From positions 2,914,001 through 2,978,000 of the forward strand of contig NZ_CP145335.1 in assembly GCF_049568105.1 (NCBI RefSeq): a stretch of 64,000 nucleotides of DNA, written 5' to 3'. The translations under genes and the position numbers were made by a program. The notes below the pieces were generated by a model. That model worked only from the letters and a program-made list of their open reading frames with translations, did not search any database and was not told the DNA's origin. Source of the DNA: Salinisphaera sp049568105. GTDB taxonomy: Bacteria > Pseudomonadota > Gammaproteobacteria > Nevskiales > Salinisphaeraceae. Positions 17,733-26,267 of this stretch are shown piece after piece. Positions within the stretch are counted from its first letter, which is position 1; every line of letters begins with the position of its first letter.

Positions 17733-18337
17733 GCCAATTAGACGACATATATCTACTATTAGATATATAGCTATCTATATTTAGATATCCCAAACAAGCC
17801 CCTTAATATCAGTCGTTCGACCGCGTATTGGCATATCCGTCTTTTACTCACCCCGAAGATTTGCCGAAACGACTTACTACTCGGCGCAAGGAAATTACGA
17901 ACGAACGCGGTGGGAGCAGATGTAGCGGCTGGGCCAGCACGCATATGGCATACCCCGGTCTAAACAAAACGCGGCGAGACTGCTCGCACAGCTCGCCACG
18001 CATCCCCCCTCGAGGCCTTTGCATAGCACAGGCGAATTTACAGGCTCAATAGCCTTTATTCACCGGCATAACGATAGTCGCAAGGTTTCAATACGTTACG
18101 GGCCGACACGATTTTCGGCGCCGTACCCCTGTTGTGCTAACGGGGTGGTAAGTGCGTTTACCACTGATCCGAAAGCAGCGGCCCTGCATACCGGCTCGCG
18201 ATTTCGCTGGGCACTGCGCCTTTCGAGTCTCGCTGGTCCGCCGCAGTCAGTTTTTCGGTAAACGGCTGCAAGCGGGTGTCATCCGACATGACCATACCGG
18301 GGCCAGAACGCCCCATATCTTCACCGACGCCCCTTAT
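17733..18337. other. Non-coding region with an AT-rich leader
   Basis: About 600 bp with no recognised gene. The first 70 bp are AT-rich with repeated agatat/atatct words and could hold the promoter of the minus-strand cassettes. The remaining frames have no homologous motifs. Confidence 0.4.
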
Positions 18338-18429
18338 TGGTTAAAATACAACCAACTGCTCGAAACGCCGCTCTGGCGGCCGCTTGGCCGATCTACCTAC
18401 AGCCTTATCCACAGATTCTGTGGGTTATT
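18338..18429. repeat. Dispersed palindromic repeat, copy 1 (TTATCCACA core)
   Basis: The element begins tggttaaaatacaacca (a small hairpin), passes through a GGCCGCTTGGCC hairpin and ends CCTTATCCACAGATTCTGTGG followed by gttatt. The 15-bp core CCACAGATTCTGTGG is a perfect palindrome with one central base, and TTATCCACA is a consensus DnaA box. Five related copies follow within 8 kb, all in this orientation. Confidence 0.75.
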
Positions 18430-18485
18430 AACGGCGCCGGCGTACACAGCGCCCGGCCAATCCGGGCGCTGTGGGGTGGGTCGGC

Positions 18486-19679
18486 TCAGCCGAGCACGCC
18501 GTGTGGGTCGATGACGAATTTCTTGGCCACGCCGCTATCGAAATCGGCATAGCCTTGGGGGGCTTGGTCGAGGCTGATTGGGGTGACGTTGACGGCGTCG
18601 CCGATGTGTACCTTTTCATGCAGGATCGCCTGCATGAGCTGACGCTGATAGCGCATGGCCGGGGTCTGGCCGGTATGGAAAGACATGGCCTTGGCCCAGC
18701 CGAGGCCGAACTTCATCGATAGGTTGCCGTGCTGGGCTTCTTCGGACGAGGCGCCCGGGTCTTCGGTTACGTACAGACCGGGGATGCCGACACGCCCACC
18801 GGCCTGGGTGATTTCCATGGTGGCGTTGAGCACGGTCGCCGGGGCTTCCTGGCTGTGGTTATGGCCATGGCAGTTCGCTTCGAAGCCGACGGCATCGACC
18901 GCGGCATCGACTTCCGGCACGCCAAGCACCGATTCGATCAGTTCGGACATGCTGGCGTCTTGGCGCAGGTCGATGGTTTCGCAGCCGAAACTCTTGGCTT
19001 GATCGAGCCGCTTGGGATTCAAGTCGCCAACGATCACACAGGCCGCGCCCAGCAGCTGGGCCGAGCAGGCAGCCGCCAGACCGACCGGGCCGGCCCCGGC
19101 GATATACACGGTCGAGCCCGGCTGGACGCCGGCGGTAACGCAGCCGTGGTAGCCGGTTGGGAAGATGTCCGAGAGCATGGTCAGATCGAGGATCTTTTCC
19201 ATCGCCTGGTCTTTGTCGGGAAAGACCAGCAGCTGGAAGTCTGCATACGGCACCATGACGTATTCGGCCTGGCCACCGACCCAGCCGCCCATGTCGACAT
19301 AGCCATAGGCCCCGCCCGGCCGCTCCGGATTCACGTTAAGGCAGATATGCGTATCGCCGCGCCGGCAGTTGCGGCAGCGCCCGCAGGCGACGTTGAACGG
19401 CACCGACACCATATCGCCTTCGTGGACGAACTCGACGTCGCGCCCGCATTCGATAACCTGGCCGGTAATTTCATGGCCGAGCACCATGCCGGTCGGCGCG
19501 GTAGTCCGGCCGCGGACCATATGCTGGTCGCTGCCGCAGATATTGGTGGTGATCACCTTGAGAATGACGCCGTGCTGGCATAGCCGATTGCCTAGGGCCA
19601 GCTCGGGAAAATCGATCGATTCGACGGCGACTTCGCCCTTGCCACGAAAGACTACGCCGCGATTGGCTGCAGATGACAT
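18486..19679 (-). CDS. fdhA: Glutathione-independent formaldehyde dehydrogenase
   Basis: A 397-aa zinc-containing medium-chain dehydrogenase that oxidises formaldehyde to formate with NAD+ and no thiol cofactor. The opening RGVVFRGKGEVAVESIDFP, the catalytic-zinc motif TTNICGSDQHMVRGR, GHEITGQVIE, the structural-zinc cysteines in CGRCRNCRRGDTHIC and the Rossmann motif VYIAGAGPVGLA all match Pseudomonas putida FdhA closely. An AGGAGG-type ribosome binding site (aggctcctcc on the plus strand) lies just upstream. The gene is monocistronic. It would detoxify formaldehyde released by demethylation of betaine and other methylated amines, which links it loosely to the carnitine genes. Confidence 0.93.
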   Translation of the reverse strand: MSSAANRGVVFRGKGEVAVESIDFPELALGNRLCQHGVILKVITTNICGSDQHMVRGRTTAPTGMVLGHEITGQVIECGRDVEFVHEGDMVSVPFNVACGRCRNCRRGDTHICLNVNPERPGGAYGYVDMGGWVGGQAEYVMVPYADFQLLVFPDKDQAMEKILDLTMLSDIFPTGYHGCVTAGVQPGSTVYIAGAGPVGLAAACSAQLLGAACVIVGDLNPKRLDQAKSFGCETIDLRQDASMSELIESVLGVPEVDAAVDAVGFEANCHGHNHSQEAPATVLNATMEITQAGGRVGIPGLYVTEDPGASSEEAQHGNLSMKFGLGWAKAMSFHTGQTPAMRYQRQLMQAILHEKVHIGDAVNVTPISLDQAPQGYADFDSGVAKKFVIDPHGVLG

Positions 19680-19896
19680 AACAGGCTCCTCCTATCATTG
19701 TTGTCTGCACCAAATTACGCCCAAGGCCTATAGCGATGCAGTCATTCCATGGGCGTAGGCGTAGGCCGGCCAGAAACGGCTTTCGGCCAAGCCTGAACGG
19801 GCTCATCGCCGGCCTATCAGCAGCTCCGTTTTAAGCGTTTCACCAATCGCTGCCAGCGCCAGCCGGAATGATGCGCGCATCGCCAGCGGCATACTC

Positions 19897-19988
19897 TGGT
19901 TAAAACTCAACCATAAGCTCTAAACCCAGTCCTGGCGGCCGTTCGGCCGATCTGCCTACAGCCTTATCCACAGATTCTGTGGGTTATT
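19897..19988. repeat. Dispersed palindromic repeat, copy 2
   Basis: This is the clearest copy: tggttaaaactcaacca, then CGGCCGTTCGGCCG (perfect hairpin), then cagccTTATCCACAG and the palindromic CCACAGATTCTGTGG followed by gttatt. It ends exactly where a truncated MFS gene begins. Confidence 0.78.
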
Positions 19989-20349
19989 GCACGCTTCGGC
20001 GATCGTGGCTGCGGCGGCTGTGGTCGTCATTCCTTGCGTCGGTACTTTGGCTGAGACCGTCACGTTAATGACGCTGGCCTTGGTAGAACTCACGGCCAGC
20101 GCCTGGGCTCTAGCCGGCGAGATCGCACCGACCTCGATGCGGGCCGCGGCCGGCTCGATCCAGAACTGCGGCAGCGATCTCGAGGGCGCTTTCTCGCCGC
20201 TGGCAGGCGCCTTCATCCACGGCACAACTGGCTTGTGGGCGGCCGCCTTTATCAGCGGTGGCCTGATCGCTGCCGCCGCATCCGTCTGCCATCTGCTGTT
20301 CGTACACAACTCGATCGATACCAGCGCCGCGGCCTCGGCGGCCGAATAA
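19989..20349 (+). pseudogene. C-terminal remnant of an MFS transporter
   Basis: About 120 codons encode the last three transmembrane segments of a major facilitator of the sugar-acid/phthalate transporter type. Diagnostic stretches are AGEIAPTSMRAAAGSIQN and HGTTGLWAAAFISGGLIAAA. The N-terminal two thirds are missing. The open frame starts directly at the right edge of repeat copy 2 and stops 34 bp before repeat copy 3, so the fragment is bracketed by repeats and is unlikely to make a working transporter. Confidence 0.7.
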
Positions 20350-20383
20350 GGCGATCAACCGAGGCAACAGCGCCGATTCTGGT

Positions 20384-20471
20384 TGGTTTTTAACCAGCAC
20401 CCCGGAACCCTTTGGTGGCGGCGATTCGGCACTTCTACCCACGGGTCTATCCACAGGTTCTGTGGGTTATT
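20384..20471. repeat. Dispersed palindromic repeat, copy 3
   Basis: The copy reads tggtttttaaccagc, then ggcggcgattcggc, cccacgggtc and TATCCACAGGTTCTGTGGG with ttatt. The stem CCACAG/CTGTGG is conserved around a changed GTT loop. The left hairpin is rebuilt as TGGTT/AACCA. Confidence 0.72.
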
Positions 20472-20922
20472 CAGCCCGAAAACCGCCCGGCTACGCCTGC
20501 GATTGACCGCGCTCGAGGCATATCGAAACGCGGCCGGCCACCCGTCGCCCAACTCGATCGCTCCGGCTCTGCATGCCCGCGCATGTGTTCTCGCAAGGGC
20601 GTTACGGCGGAGGCTGGGCGCTGATTCGGGGTCGCGAGTCGGCCGCGACCATTTTTTTTACGCCCAATGTGTTGGGCGGGTCATGGTTGCGTTCGAGGAG
20701 CCAAGACTGCCGAATGTCGCCGAAACGACGGCGACTATGCCGAACGTTGGCAAACCCTCGCCGATCAAGGCGGATTGCCAGCGGTTTTTTGTTCACGCAT
20801 AATCCGCCGCGTCGCTGACATTCCGTTTATTTCGGTATTGTCATCGTCCGATTCTTAAGATAGTTGCCGGGCCTGCCGATAGTAGTACGGACATCGGTCA
20901 GCCCGGTTCTTCCGAGCTCGCC

Positions 20923-20959
20923 ATTGCAACCGGAGCCGAACGAGGGCTTCAGTTGCAAT
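20923..20959. promoter_or_regulatory. Inverted repeat upstream of the acyltransferase
   Basis: Perfect 8-bp arms ATTGCAAC and GTTGCAAT are separated by 21 bases, about 100 bp upstream of the preferred acyltransferase start. The spacing suits a dimeric regulator, but no partner gene is adjacent. The rest of 20472-21062 has no recognised gene. Confidence 0.35.
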
Positions 20960-21062
20960 GCATGAGTTCGGGCCGATTACGTACCACAGCAAACCTGGGT
21001 ACGTGGCCGAAAGTCGAGGGGTGCAACTAAACCGAAGCCGACAAACCGCTGGAGTCTCGCTC

Positions 21063-21935
21063 GTGTCCGATTTGATCGAACATTTTCATAATCGTTTTGA
21101 TGTCCTCATTGGTCAGGGTGATGCACTCAAGGACGAAGCCTATCGCCTGCGTTACCAAGTCTATTGCGTGGAGCGAGGCCACGGCGCCGAAGTCGCTGCC
21201 GCGAATCTTCGCGAGCGCGATACGTTCGATGACCATGCCACCCATGTCGTCGTAAAAGACCGCAGCTGCGGTACGAACAAGGCGACGGCTCGACTGATCA
21301 CGGCCGGCGAAACCCGCGAAGGGCGCTTTCCGATCGAACACGATTATCCCGATCTGCTGGCCCAACACGGTATTACCGAAGACCTGCTGCCCCGGCACCG
21401 CACGGCCGAAATCTCCCGGTTTGCGATTTCCAAAGAATTGCGGGAACGCCGCCCCGGGACCAGCCTGCCGCCGAACTCGTCGGCGCTGGATACCCGTGAG
21501 CAGACCCTGCCCCAGGGCGCGCTGCATCGTCGCCCACTGGTGACCTTTGGTTTGCTGCTAGGGCTGATCCGGCTGGGCGCCTCGCACGACATCACGCACT
21601 GCATGGCCGTGATGAAGCCGTCGTTACTGCGCATGCTGTCCCGCTTCGGGGTCCACTTCAAACCGATCGGCAAGCCAGTCGAATACCACGGCCTGCGCCA
21701 GCCCTGCTATACGAGCGTGGCCGATCTGCTGGCCGGCATTTATAACGTCTCGCCGGAACTCTGGCAGTTGCTGGCCTACGACGAGGTCGCGCTGGCCCAG
21801 GCGAAGCAGCTGATCGCGCATCCGATGCCGATACCGGTTCAGGACAAGCCCAGCCACCGCCGTCGTCGCGACCTGCCGCGCCGCTATGCGATGCCGGAAG
21901 CCCAGCAGGCTGCCGAATCGCGGCGCTTTGGCTGA
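21063..21935 (+). CDS. FeeM-like / PEP-CTERM-exosortase-associated N-acyltransferase
   Basis: A 290-aa GNAT-fold acyltransferase of the group annotated as PEP-CTERM/exosortase system-associated acyltransferase, related to N-acyl amino acid synthases (FeeM) and, distantly, to LuxI. Landmarks are AYRLRYQVYCVERGH near the start, ARLI, the AEISRFAISKELR core and a helical C-terminal lobe. The GTG at 21063 is preferred because a GGAG site precedes it by nine bases and family members begin just before the HFHNRFDV segment; an in-frame ATG at 20958 would add 35 unsupported residues. No exosortase or PEP-CTERM gene is in view, so it is an orphan here. Confidence 0.78.
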   Translation: MSDLIEHFHNRFDVLIGQGDALKDEAYRLRYQVYCVERGHGAEVAAANLRERDTFDDHATHVVVKDRSCGTNKATARLITAGETREGRFPIEHDYPDLLAQHGITEDLLPRHRTAEISRFAISKELRERRPGTSLPPNSSALDTREQTLPQGALHRRPLVTFGLLLGLIRLGASHDITHCMAVMKPSLLRMLSRFGVHFKPIGKPVEYHGLRQPCYTSVADLLAGIYNVSPELWQLLAYDEVALAQAKQLIAHPMPIPVQDKPSHRRRRDLPRRYAMPEAQQAAESRRFG

Positions 21936-21966
21936 CGTCTACCGGGCAGAAGCCGCCGGCCTGCCA

Positions 21967-21983
21967 GCTGGGCTATGCCCAGC
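21967..21983 (+). terminator. Hairpin 31 bp after the acyltransferase stop
   Basis: Perfect 7-bp stem GCTGGGC/GCCCAGC with a TAT loop. No T-run follows, so its role as an intrinsic terminator is uncertain. Confidence 0.35.
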
Positions 21984-22958
21984 CGGGGCCGGGGCCAATT
22001 AATACGCCCGCTTGAGCGATCACGACCGGCCAATACAACAGCCGTCGGCAGCCTGGGCGTGTTCGGCGCGTGCCCTTCCCGGCTCGTCGATGCGCGCCCG
22101 TCTTGCGCTTGGGGCCATAGCCGTGTGGCCCGTGCTGATTACCGAAGCGACGCACGGACCCCCAACGCGCCGTAACGACGCACGCCAACGGCGCTAGCGT
22201 ACTGCGCTCTGGGCTTGCCCCGAGCCCCATCCAATCGATTCCGAATCGCTGCCGCAGCAGCTGCCCCCCCCCCCCCCCCCACAGACGCCGTGGCCACTCG
22301 CGGTCTTATCGCGGCAGCACTGACTGGGCAACAACCGGACGATACCGTCAATCACGGCCTTACCTGCTGCTGCGACCCTGCCCGATATGCTTGCCAGCAG
22401 CCGGGATGACTGCCCGGTTGTTGCGGCCTCGATCGCCGCCTGCCGACAACCGCCCTCTCGATCCGCTAGCGCCGGCTGAGGTTGTGTATGCGTGCGCGCC
22501 CAGCGTTTTTGGGCAACGAACTGGGCATAAGACGGGGCCTAGCGAACGCGGCGGAGTCGTCCTACGTAAGACCACAACATATGGATTGCCGCCATGTGGT
22601 CAATTTATGGACGCTGGCCTCTTCCGGGATGGCGGCACATAACAATTCACCATGAACGCCCAGCGCGCTCGCGAGCCCAGCGGCCTGACCACCCGAGACT
22701 GGCGGCTCGCGCCTTGTCCGACATGCTGTACGGCGGCCACCGCGACGCTCGCACGAGCTCAATCCGCTCTCGAGCAAACCTATTCTAAAAGCACTTTTTC
22801 ATATCCGACAGATGCCGTTCACGTTATATTCATAAACCAAAATAAAGAAAATTGTTTTTTACTTAAAAGAATTAAAAATACAGATTGCCCATCTGACGCT
22901 GAAGTACTGCAGCTATCGGCCGATAAAGACGCTACCGCAGCTATCAAGAAATCTAGAC
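21984..22958. other. Non-coding region with a C17 homopolymer and an AT-rich promoter zone
   Basis: Nearly 1 kb without a recognised gene. A run of 17 cytosines occupies 22264-22280. The last 170 bp (22790-22958) become AT-rich (aaccaaaataaagaaaattg, then ttttttac) and should contain the promoter of the chemoreceptor gene that follows. Confidence 0.5.
22264..22280. repeat. Poly-C tract of 17 bases
   Basis: An uninterrupted run of 17 C. No recognised frame crosses it. Such tracts are prone to slippage in replication and in sequencing. Confidence 0.9.
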
Positions 22959-24704
22959 ATGCTCAGTCGTTTAAAAATTGGGGCCCGGCTCTCCTTGGCT
23001 TTCGGTATTTTGACGCTTTTGTTGATCGTCACCGTGTTGATCGGCCTGTTCAGTTTCGACCACATCAAGCGTACCGCCGACCACACGTTTCAAGTCGATC
23101 TCGAGTTGGCGATCAATGCCTCCCAGGTCCAGTCGCAGTCCCTAGGATTGCGACGCTATGAAAAGGATACGTTCATCCACGCCAGCCAGCCTGGCCAGGT
23201 CGAAAGCTATGGCCGCAAATGGCAGGCCGTCTACGACCAGCTCACCCAAACCCTGAACCAAGGCAAGACACTCGCCTCCGACCCCGAGGTATCCGCGGCC
23301 TACAACAATGCCGCCCAAGCGCTTGCGCATTACGAAAAAGGCTATGCCCAGGTGCTCCAGCGCATCAAAAACGGCGAGCTGAACACCAGCGTTGCTGCCA
23401 ACGGCGCCTTCAAGCAATACAAGGACGATATCTACGCCCTTGAGAACAAGGCCGACACGATCGATAAAATCGCCGCCGCGCGGCTGTCTCAAGCCAACGA
23501 AGCCTTGGATGCCACCAGCAGCAGCGCCCGCAAACGCCTGATGCTGTTCGCGGCGATCGCGGTCGTGCTGGCGATTGTGCTGGCTACGGTGATCACACGA
23601 AGCATCACCCGGCCTCTGCGCCGTGCGGTTGAAGTCTCGCGTAACGTTGCCCGTGGCGATCTACGCCAGAACATCGAGTTTCATGGCCGGGACGAGCCGA
23701 ACCAGGTTCTGGCGGCCATGGCCAGCATGAACGATGCGCTGTCTCGCCTGGTCACGTCGATCCGAAGCGCCAGCGATGGCGTGCATGTTGGCGCCAGCGA
23801 AATCACCGCCGGCAACGACGAACTGAGCACCCGTACTCAGGAGCAGGCCGCCAGCCTCGAGGAAACTGCGGCCTCGATGGAAGAAATGACCTCGACGGTC
23901 AAGCAGAATGCCGACAATGCGGCCCAGGCCGATCAACTCACCCAGCGCGTTCGCAGCCAAGCCCAGGACGGCCAGAAAGTCGCCAGCGAAGCGGTCGAGG
24001 CGATGCAACAGATCGATGATTCGAGCCGTCGCATTACCGATATCATCGGCATGATCGACGATATCGCCTTCCAGACCAATCTGTTGGCACTCAATGCTTC
24101 GGTCGAGGCGGCCCGGGCCGGCGAACAGGGCCGCGGCTTCGCGGTGGTGGCTTCGGAAGTCCGTAATCTGGCTGGCCGGAGCGCGGAGGCCGCCAAGGAG
24201 ATCAAGACGCTGGTCGAAGACAGTGCGACCAAGGTCTCGGCCGGTTCCGAGCATGTGCACCTCACTGGCCAGCGACTCCAGGAAATCGCGGGCTCGGTCA
24301 ATCAGGTCAGCGACCTGGTTGCAGAAATCGCCCATGCCAGCCGCGAACAGACCACCGGGATCGAGCAGGTCAATACCGCGGTCACCGAAATGGACAGCAT
24401 CACCCAGCAGAATGCCTCGCTGGTCGAGGAAGCCGCAGCCGCGAGCCAATCTCTCAAGCAGCAGTCCGAAGTGCTGACCGAACAACTCGCCTTCTTCAAG
24501 TTGAATGGCGCCGGCCACCGCGCCTCGGTCTCGCCGACCGTCGCCACTGCCAACGGCGCCGATAAGCCTGCCCGGGCCAACAACGCTACAGGCCAGGTAG
24601 CTACGTCGGCGGCCCCGGCGCGCACCGACACGCCGACAGCCGCCAGCAAGCCGCGCGCCGAGCCCAATGATATCGACGACGAAGCCGACTGGGCGACTTT
24701 TTAA
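22959..24704 (+). CDS. Methyl-accepting chemotaxis protein (four-helix-bundle ligand domain)
   Basis: A 581-aa chemoreceptor. TM1 is at about residues 10-30, followed by a helical periplasmic domain of the 4HB_MCP type (about 35-190), TM2 (RLMLFAAIAVVLAIVLATVI, about 192-212), a HAMP domain, and the long cytoplasmic coiled coil with methylation-helix glutamines/glutamates. The hairpin tip region includes IDDIAFQTNLLALNASVEAARAGEQGRGFAVVA in shortened form of the standard motif. The protein ends DEADWATF, a C-terminal xWxxF tether like the NWETF of Tar/Tsr that recruits CheR/CheB. No other chemotaxis genes are nearby. Confidence 0.92.
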   Translation: MLSRLKIGARLSLAFGILTLLLIVTVLIGLFSFDHIKRTADHTFQVDLELAINASQVQSQSLGLRRYEKDTFIHASQPGQVESYGRKWQAVYDQLTQTLNQGKTLASDPEVSAAYNNAAQALAHYEKGYAQVLQRIKNGELNTSVAANGAFKQYKDDIYALENKADTIDKIAAARLSQANEALDATSSSARKRLMLFAAIAVVLAIVLATVITRSITRPLRRAVEVSRNVARGDLRQNIEFHGRDEPNQVLAAMASMNDALSRLVTSIRSASDGVHVGASEITAGNDELSTRTQEQAASLEETAASMEEMTSTVKQNADNAAQADQLTQRVRSQAQDGQKVASEAVEAMQQIDDSSRRITDIIGMIDDIAFQTNLLALNASVEAARAGEQGRGFAVVASEVRNLAGRSAEAAKEIKTLVEDSATKVSAGSEHVHLTGQRLQEIAGSVNQVSDLVAEIAHASREQTTGIEQVNTAVTEMDSITQQNASLVEEAAAASQSLKQQSEVLTEQLAFFKLNGAGHRASVSPTVATANGADKPARANNATGQVATSAAPARTDTPTAASKPRAEPNDIDDEADWATF

Positions 24705-24718
24705 ACCTGGCCATCAAA

Positions 24719-24750
24719 GCCGGGCCCGAGGCCATGTCCTCGGGCCCGGC
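24719..24750 (+). terminator. Strong GC hairpin after the chemoreceptor gene
   Basis: A 13-bp perfect stem (GCCGGGCCCGAGG / CCTCGGGCCCGGC) with a six-base loop starts 14 bp after the stop codon. It is positioned as a terminator, although only a weak T-containing tail follows. Confidence 0.65.
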
Positions 24751-24819
24751 TATGTCTATAACGCACCGGTTACGGCGGCGTTCATACTCGAATCCGCCCG
24801 GCCGGACCGCTGATCATTC

Positions 24820-24899
24820 TCTGACCATGCGACGCTAAAGCCCGCCATGCGGCCGCTCGGCGCGTCTGCCCACGGGTTTGTCCACAGTTTGTGTGTATT
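24820..24899. repeat. Dispersed palindromic repeat, copy 4 (degenerate)
   Basis: Retains gcggccgctcgg, then tctgcccacgggtttgtcc and acagtttgtgtg followed by tatt. The right half of the core palindrome is eroded and the DnaA-like box reads TTGTCCACA. Confidence 0.6.
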
Positions 24900-24983
24900 A
24901 AATCGAGCCACGCTCGGCTGTAGGCGCGGGGCACGCATCGACCTCGGCGGTCGTATTGGCCACCGCCCAAACCGTATCTGGCC

Positions 24984-25070
24984 AATAGTTAACCAACTAT
25001 CGTAAACGCCCTATGTCGGCGGGCTTGGCGGGTTCACCCACCGGTTTATCCACAAATATTGTGGGTTATT
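24984..25070. repeat. Dispersed palindromic repeat, copy 5
   Basis: Begins aatagttaaccaactat, contains cccaccggtttatcc and the core CCACAAATATTGTGG with gttatt. The stem pair has changed from CAG/CTG to CAA/TTG on both sides, so the palindrome is kept by compensatory substitution. The box TTATCCACA is perfect. Confidence 0.7.
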
Positions 25071-25100
25071 CATTGCGTGATCGCGAGCCGACGCACTCGC

Positions 25101-25613
25101 TCAGTCTTGGTCTCGATACAGTCGGGCGATGGTGACGAGGTTGGTGACCATGATCAGCGATTCAGCCAACGTACCGCCGATAGAGCCGATCAACAGATTA
25201 CTGATCACCCAACAAAAGGCCGCCGCTGCCAGTAGCCAGCGCATGGCGATTCCGGTCGCCATGAACATGCCGTAAGTACCGATCGCCCCGGCGGCCACGG
25301 CCCAGAGATCGCGGGGGCCGCTCCAGGTTGGGATGGCCACGATGAAAGTCGCGACCAGCATAGCCCCCATGATCGCGGTGCTACCCTTGTATCGCCGGAC
25401 CAGCTGAATCCGCAGCACGATCAACGCAGCGATCGCCGAAGCGACCCAGCTTTGGAACATGGCAAACTGCAGCGCAAAAGCCACGTTGGCCCCCAGCAAG
25501 AGCACGAACAGACGATCGTCGCGCTTGCTCGCAAAGCCCAGCACACACAACGTCAACGCGATCAGTCCGAACGACTGCCCAGCGACCCAGCGGGCCGCGG
25601 CAAGATCGTGCAT
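25101..25613 (-). CDS. YgjV-family inner membrane protein
   Basis: A 170-aa integral membrane protein of about six transmembrane segments that fits the YgjV (Imp-YgjV) family in length and pattern. It opens ARWVAGQSFGLIALTLCVLGF, and family-like positions include the LLLGANVAFALQFAM helix and a final TNLVTIARLYRD. The molecular function of the family is unknown. The ATG at 25613 is used; a GTG four codons earlier is possible. It lies between copies of the intergenic repeat. Confidence 0.75.
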   Translation of the reverse strand: MHDLAAARWVAGQSFGLIALTLCVLGFASKRDDRLFVLLLGANVAFALQFAMFQSWVASAIAALIVLRIQLVRRYKGSTAIMGAMLVATFIVAIPTWSGPRDLWAVAAGAIGTYGMFMATGIAMRWLLAAAAFCWVISNLLIGSIGGTLAESLIMVTNLVTIARLYRDQD

Positions 25614-25764
25614 GGCAACCTGCACTCGGGTGGAAAAATCAGCCGGCCAATCTGATTCAACGCCGACGACGAATCAAGCCATAAACGCCCGATCCGTCGC
25701 CCCGAGCTTGGTCGACGAGCACGATCGGCCCTACAAGCCAGCCTACCTTCCAGGCGTGTCCGGC

Positions 25765-25845
25765 TCAGAGCGGACTGTCCGTGATCTCCAGCAGGAACAT
25801 GGCAAACAGCACGAGCAGCAGTACCGAGAACAGAATCCGCAGCAT
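25765..25845 (-). CDS. 26-aa single-span membrane peptide
   Basis: The frame reads MLRILFSVLLLVLFAMFLLE followed by six polar residues and a stop. GAGGTGAG sits four to five bases before the ATG. The composition is that of a small membrane-inserted regulator. No homologue is recognised. It lies about 150 bp upstream of the YgjV gene on the same strand and could be transcribed with it. Confidence 0.4.
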   Translation of the reverse strand: MLRILFSVLLLVLFAMFLLEITDSPL

Positions 25846-26014
25846 ACTCACCTCGTGATCGTATCGGTCGTTATCGACCCGTGAGAATCCACCAACCAGG
25901 CATCGCTGGTCGGTCTATTGTGCTGGATTATCGCGCTTAGTCGTTATATAGAACGGACGCCTGATCACGTCGATGCGTCTTTCGGGTAGCGCCGAGCAGC
26001 CGCTCGCGAAACTG

Positions 26015-26104
26015 ATCAGTTTCTAACCAGGGCTCGCCAAGCCTCGCGTCTCGGGCACTGGCAGGATTCGCCCACGGGCTTGTCCACAGCTTCTGTGGTT
26101 TTTT
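26015..26104. repeat. Dispersed palindromic repeat, copy 6
   Basis: Begins with the ttctaaccagggc hairpin remnant, contains gcccacgggcttgtccac and the core CCACAGCTTCTGTGG. The stem is intact. The left box reads TTGTCCACA. The trailing segment is ttttttgg, more terminator-like than in other copies. Confidence 0.68.
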
Positions 26105-26267
26105 GGCAACACACAGGCGTTCATCTCATGCAGCCCAAAACCGATCGTGGTGTGTGGATCGCCGCTGTTTTTCCCTCGGCAGAGCTGGTATCAACGACAT
26201 GCCGGTTTGTTACCGTGCGTACACGAAAGCTTGCTGTGTCCTATTCAGACCGTATGGATTCTGCGCG

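Noticed and set aside
18338..26104. Repeat family considered as a CRISPR array
   Set aside because: The six copies are irregularly spaced over kilobases, lie between genes and have internal hairpins; there are no uniform spacers and no cas genes.
18338..26104. The cluster of DnaA boxes considered as a replication origin
   Set aside because: Boxes are single per repeat and separated by genes; no dnaA, dnaN, gidA or AT-rich unwinding element is adjacent. The repeats fit a dispersed family better.
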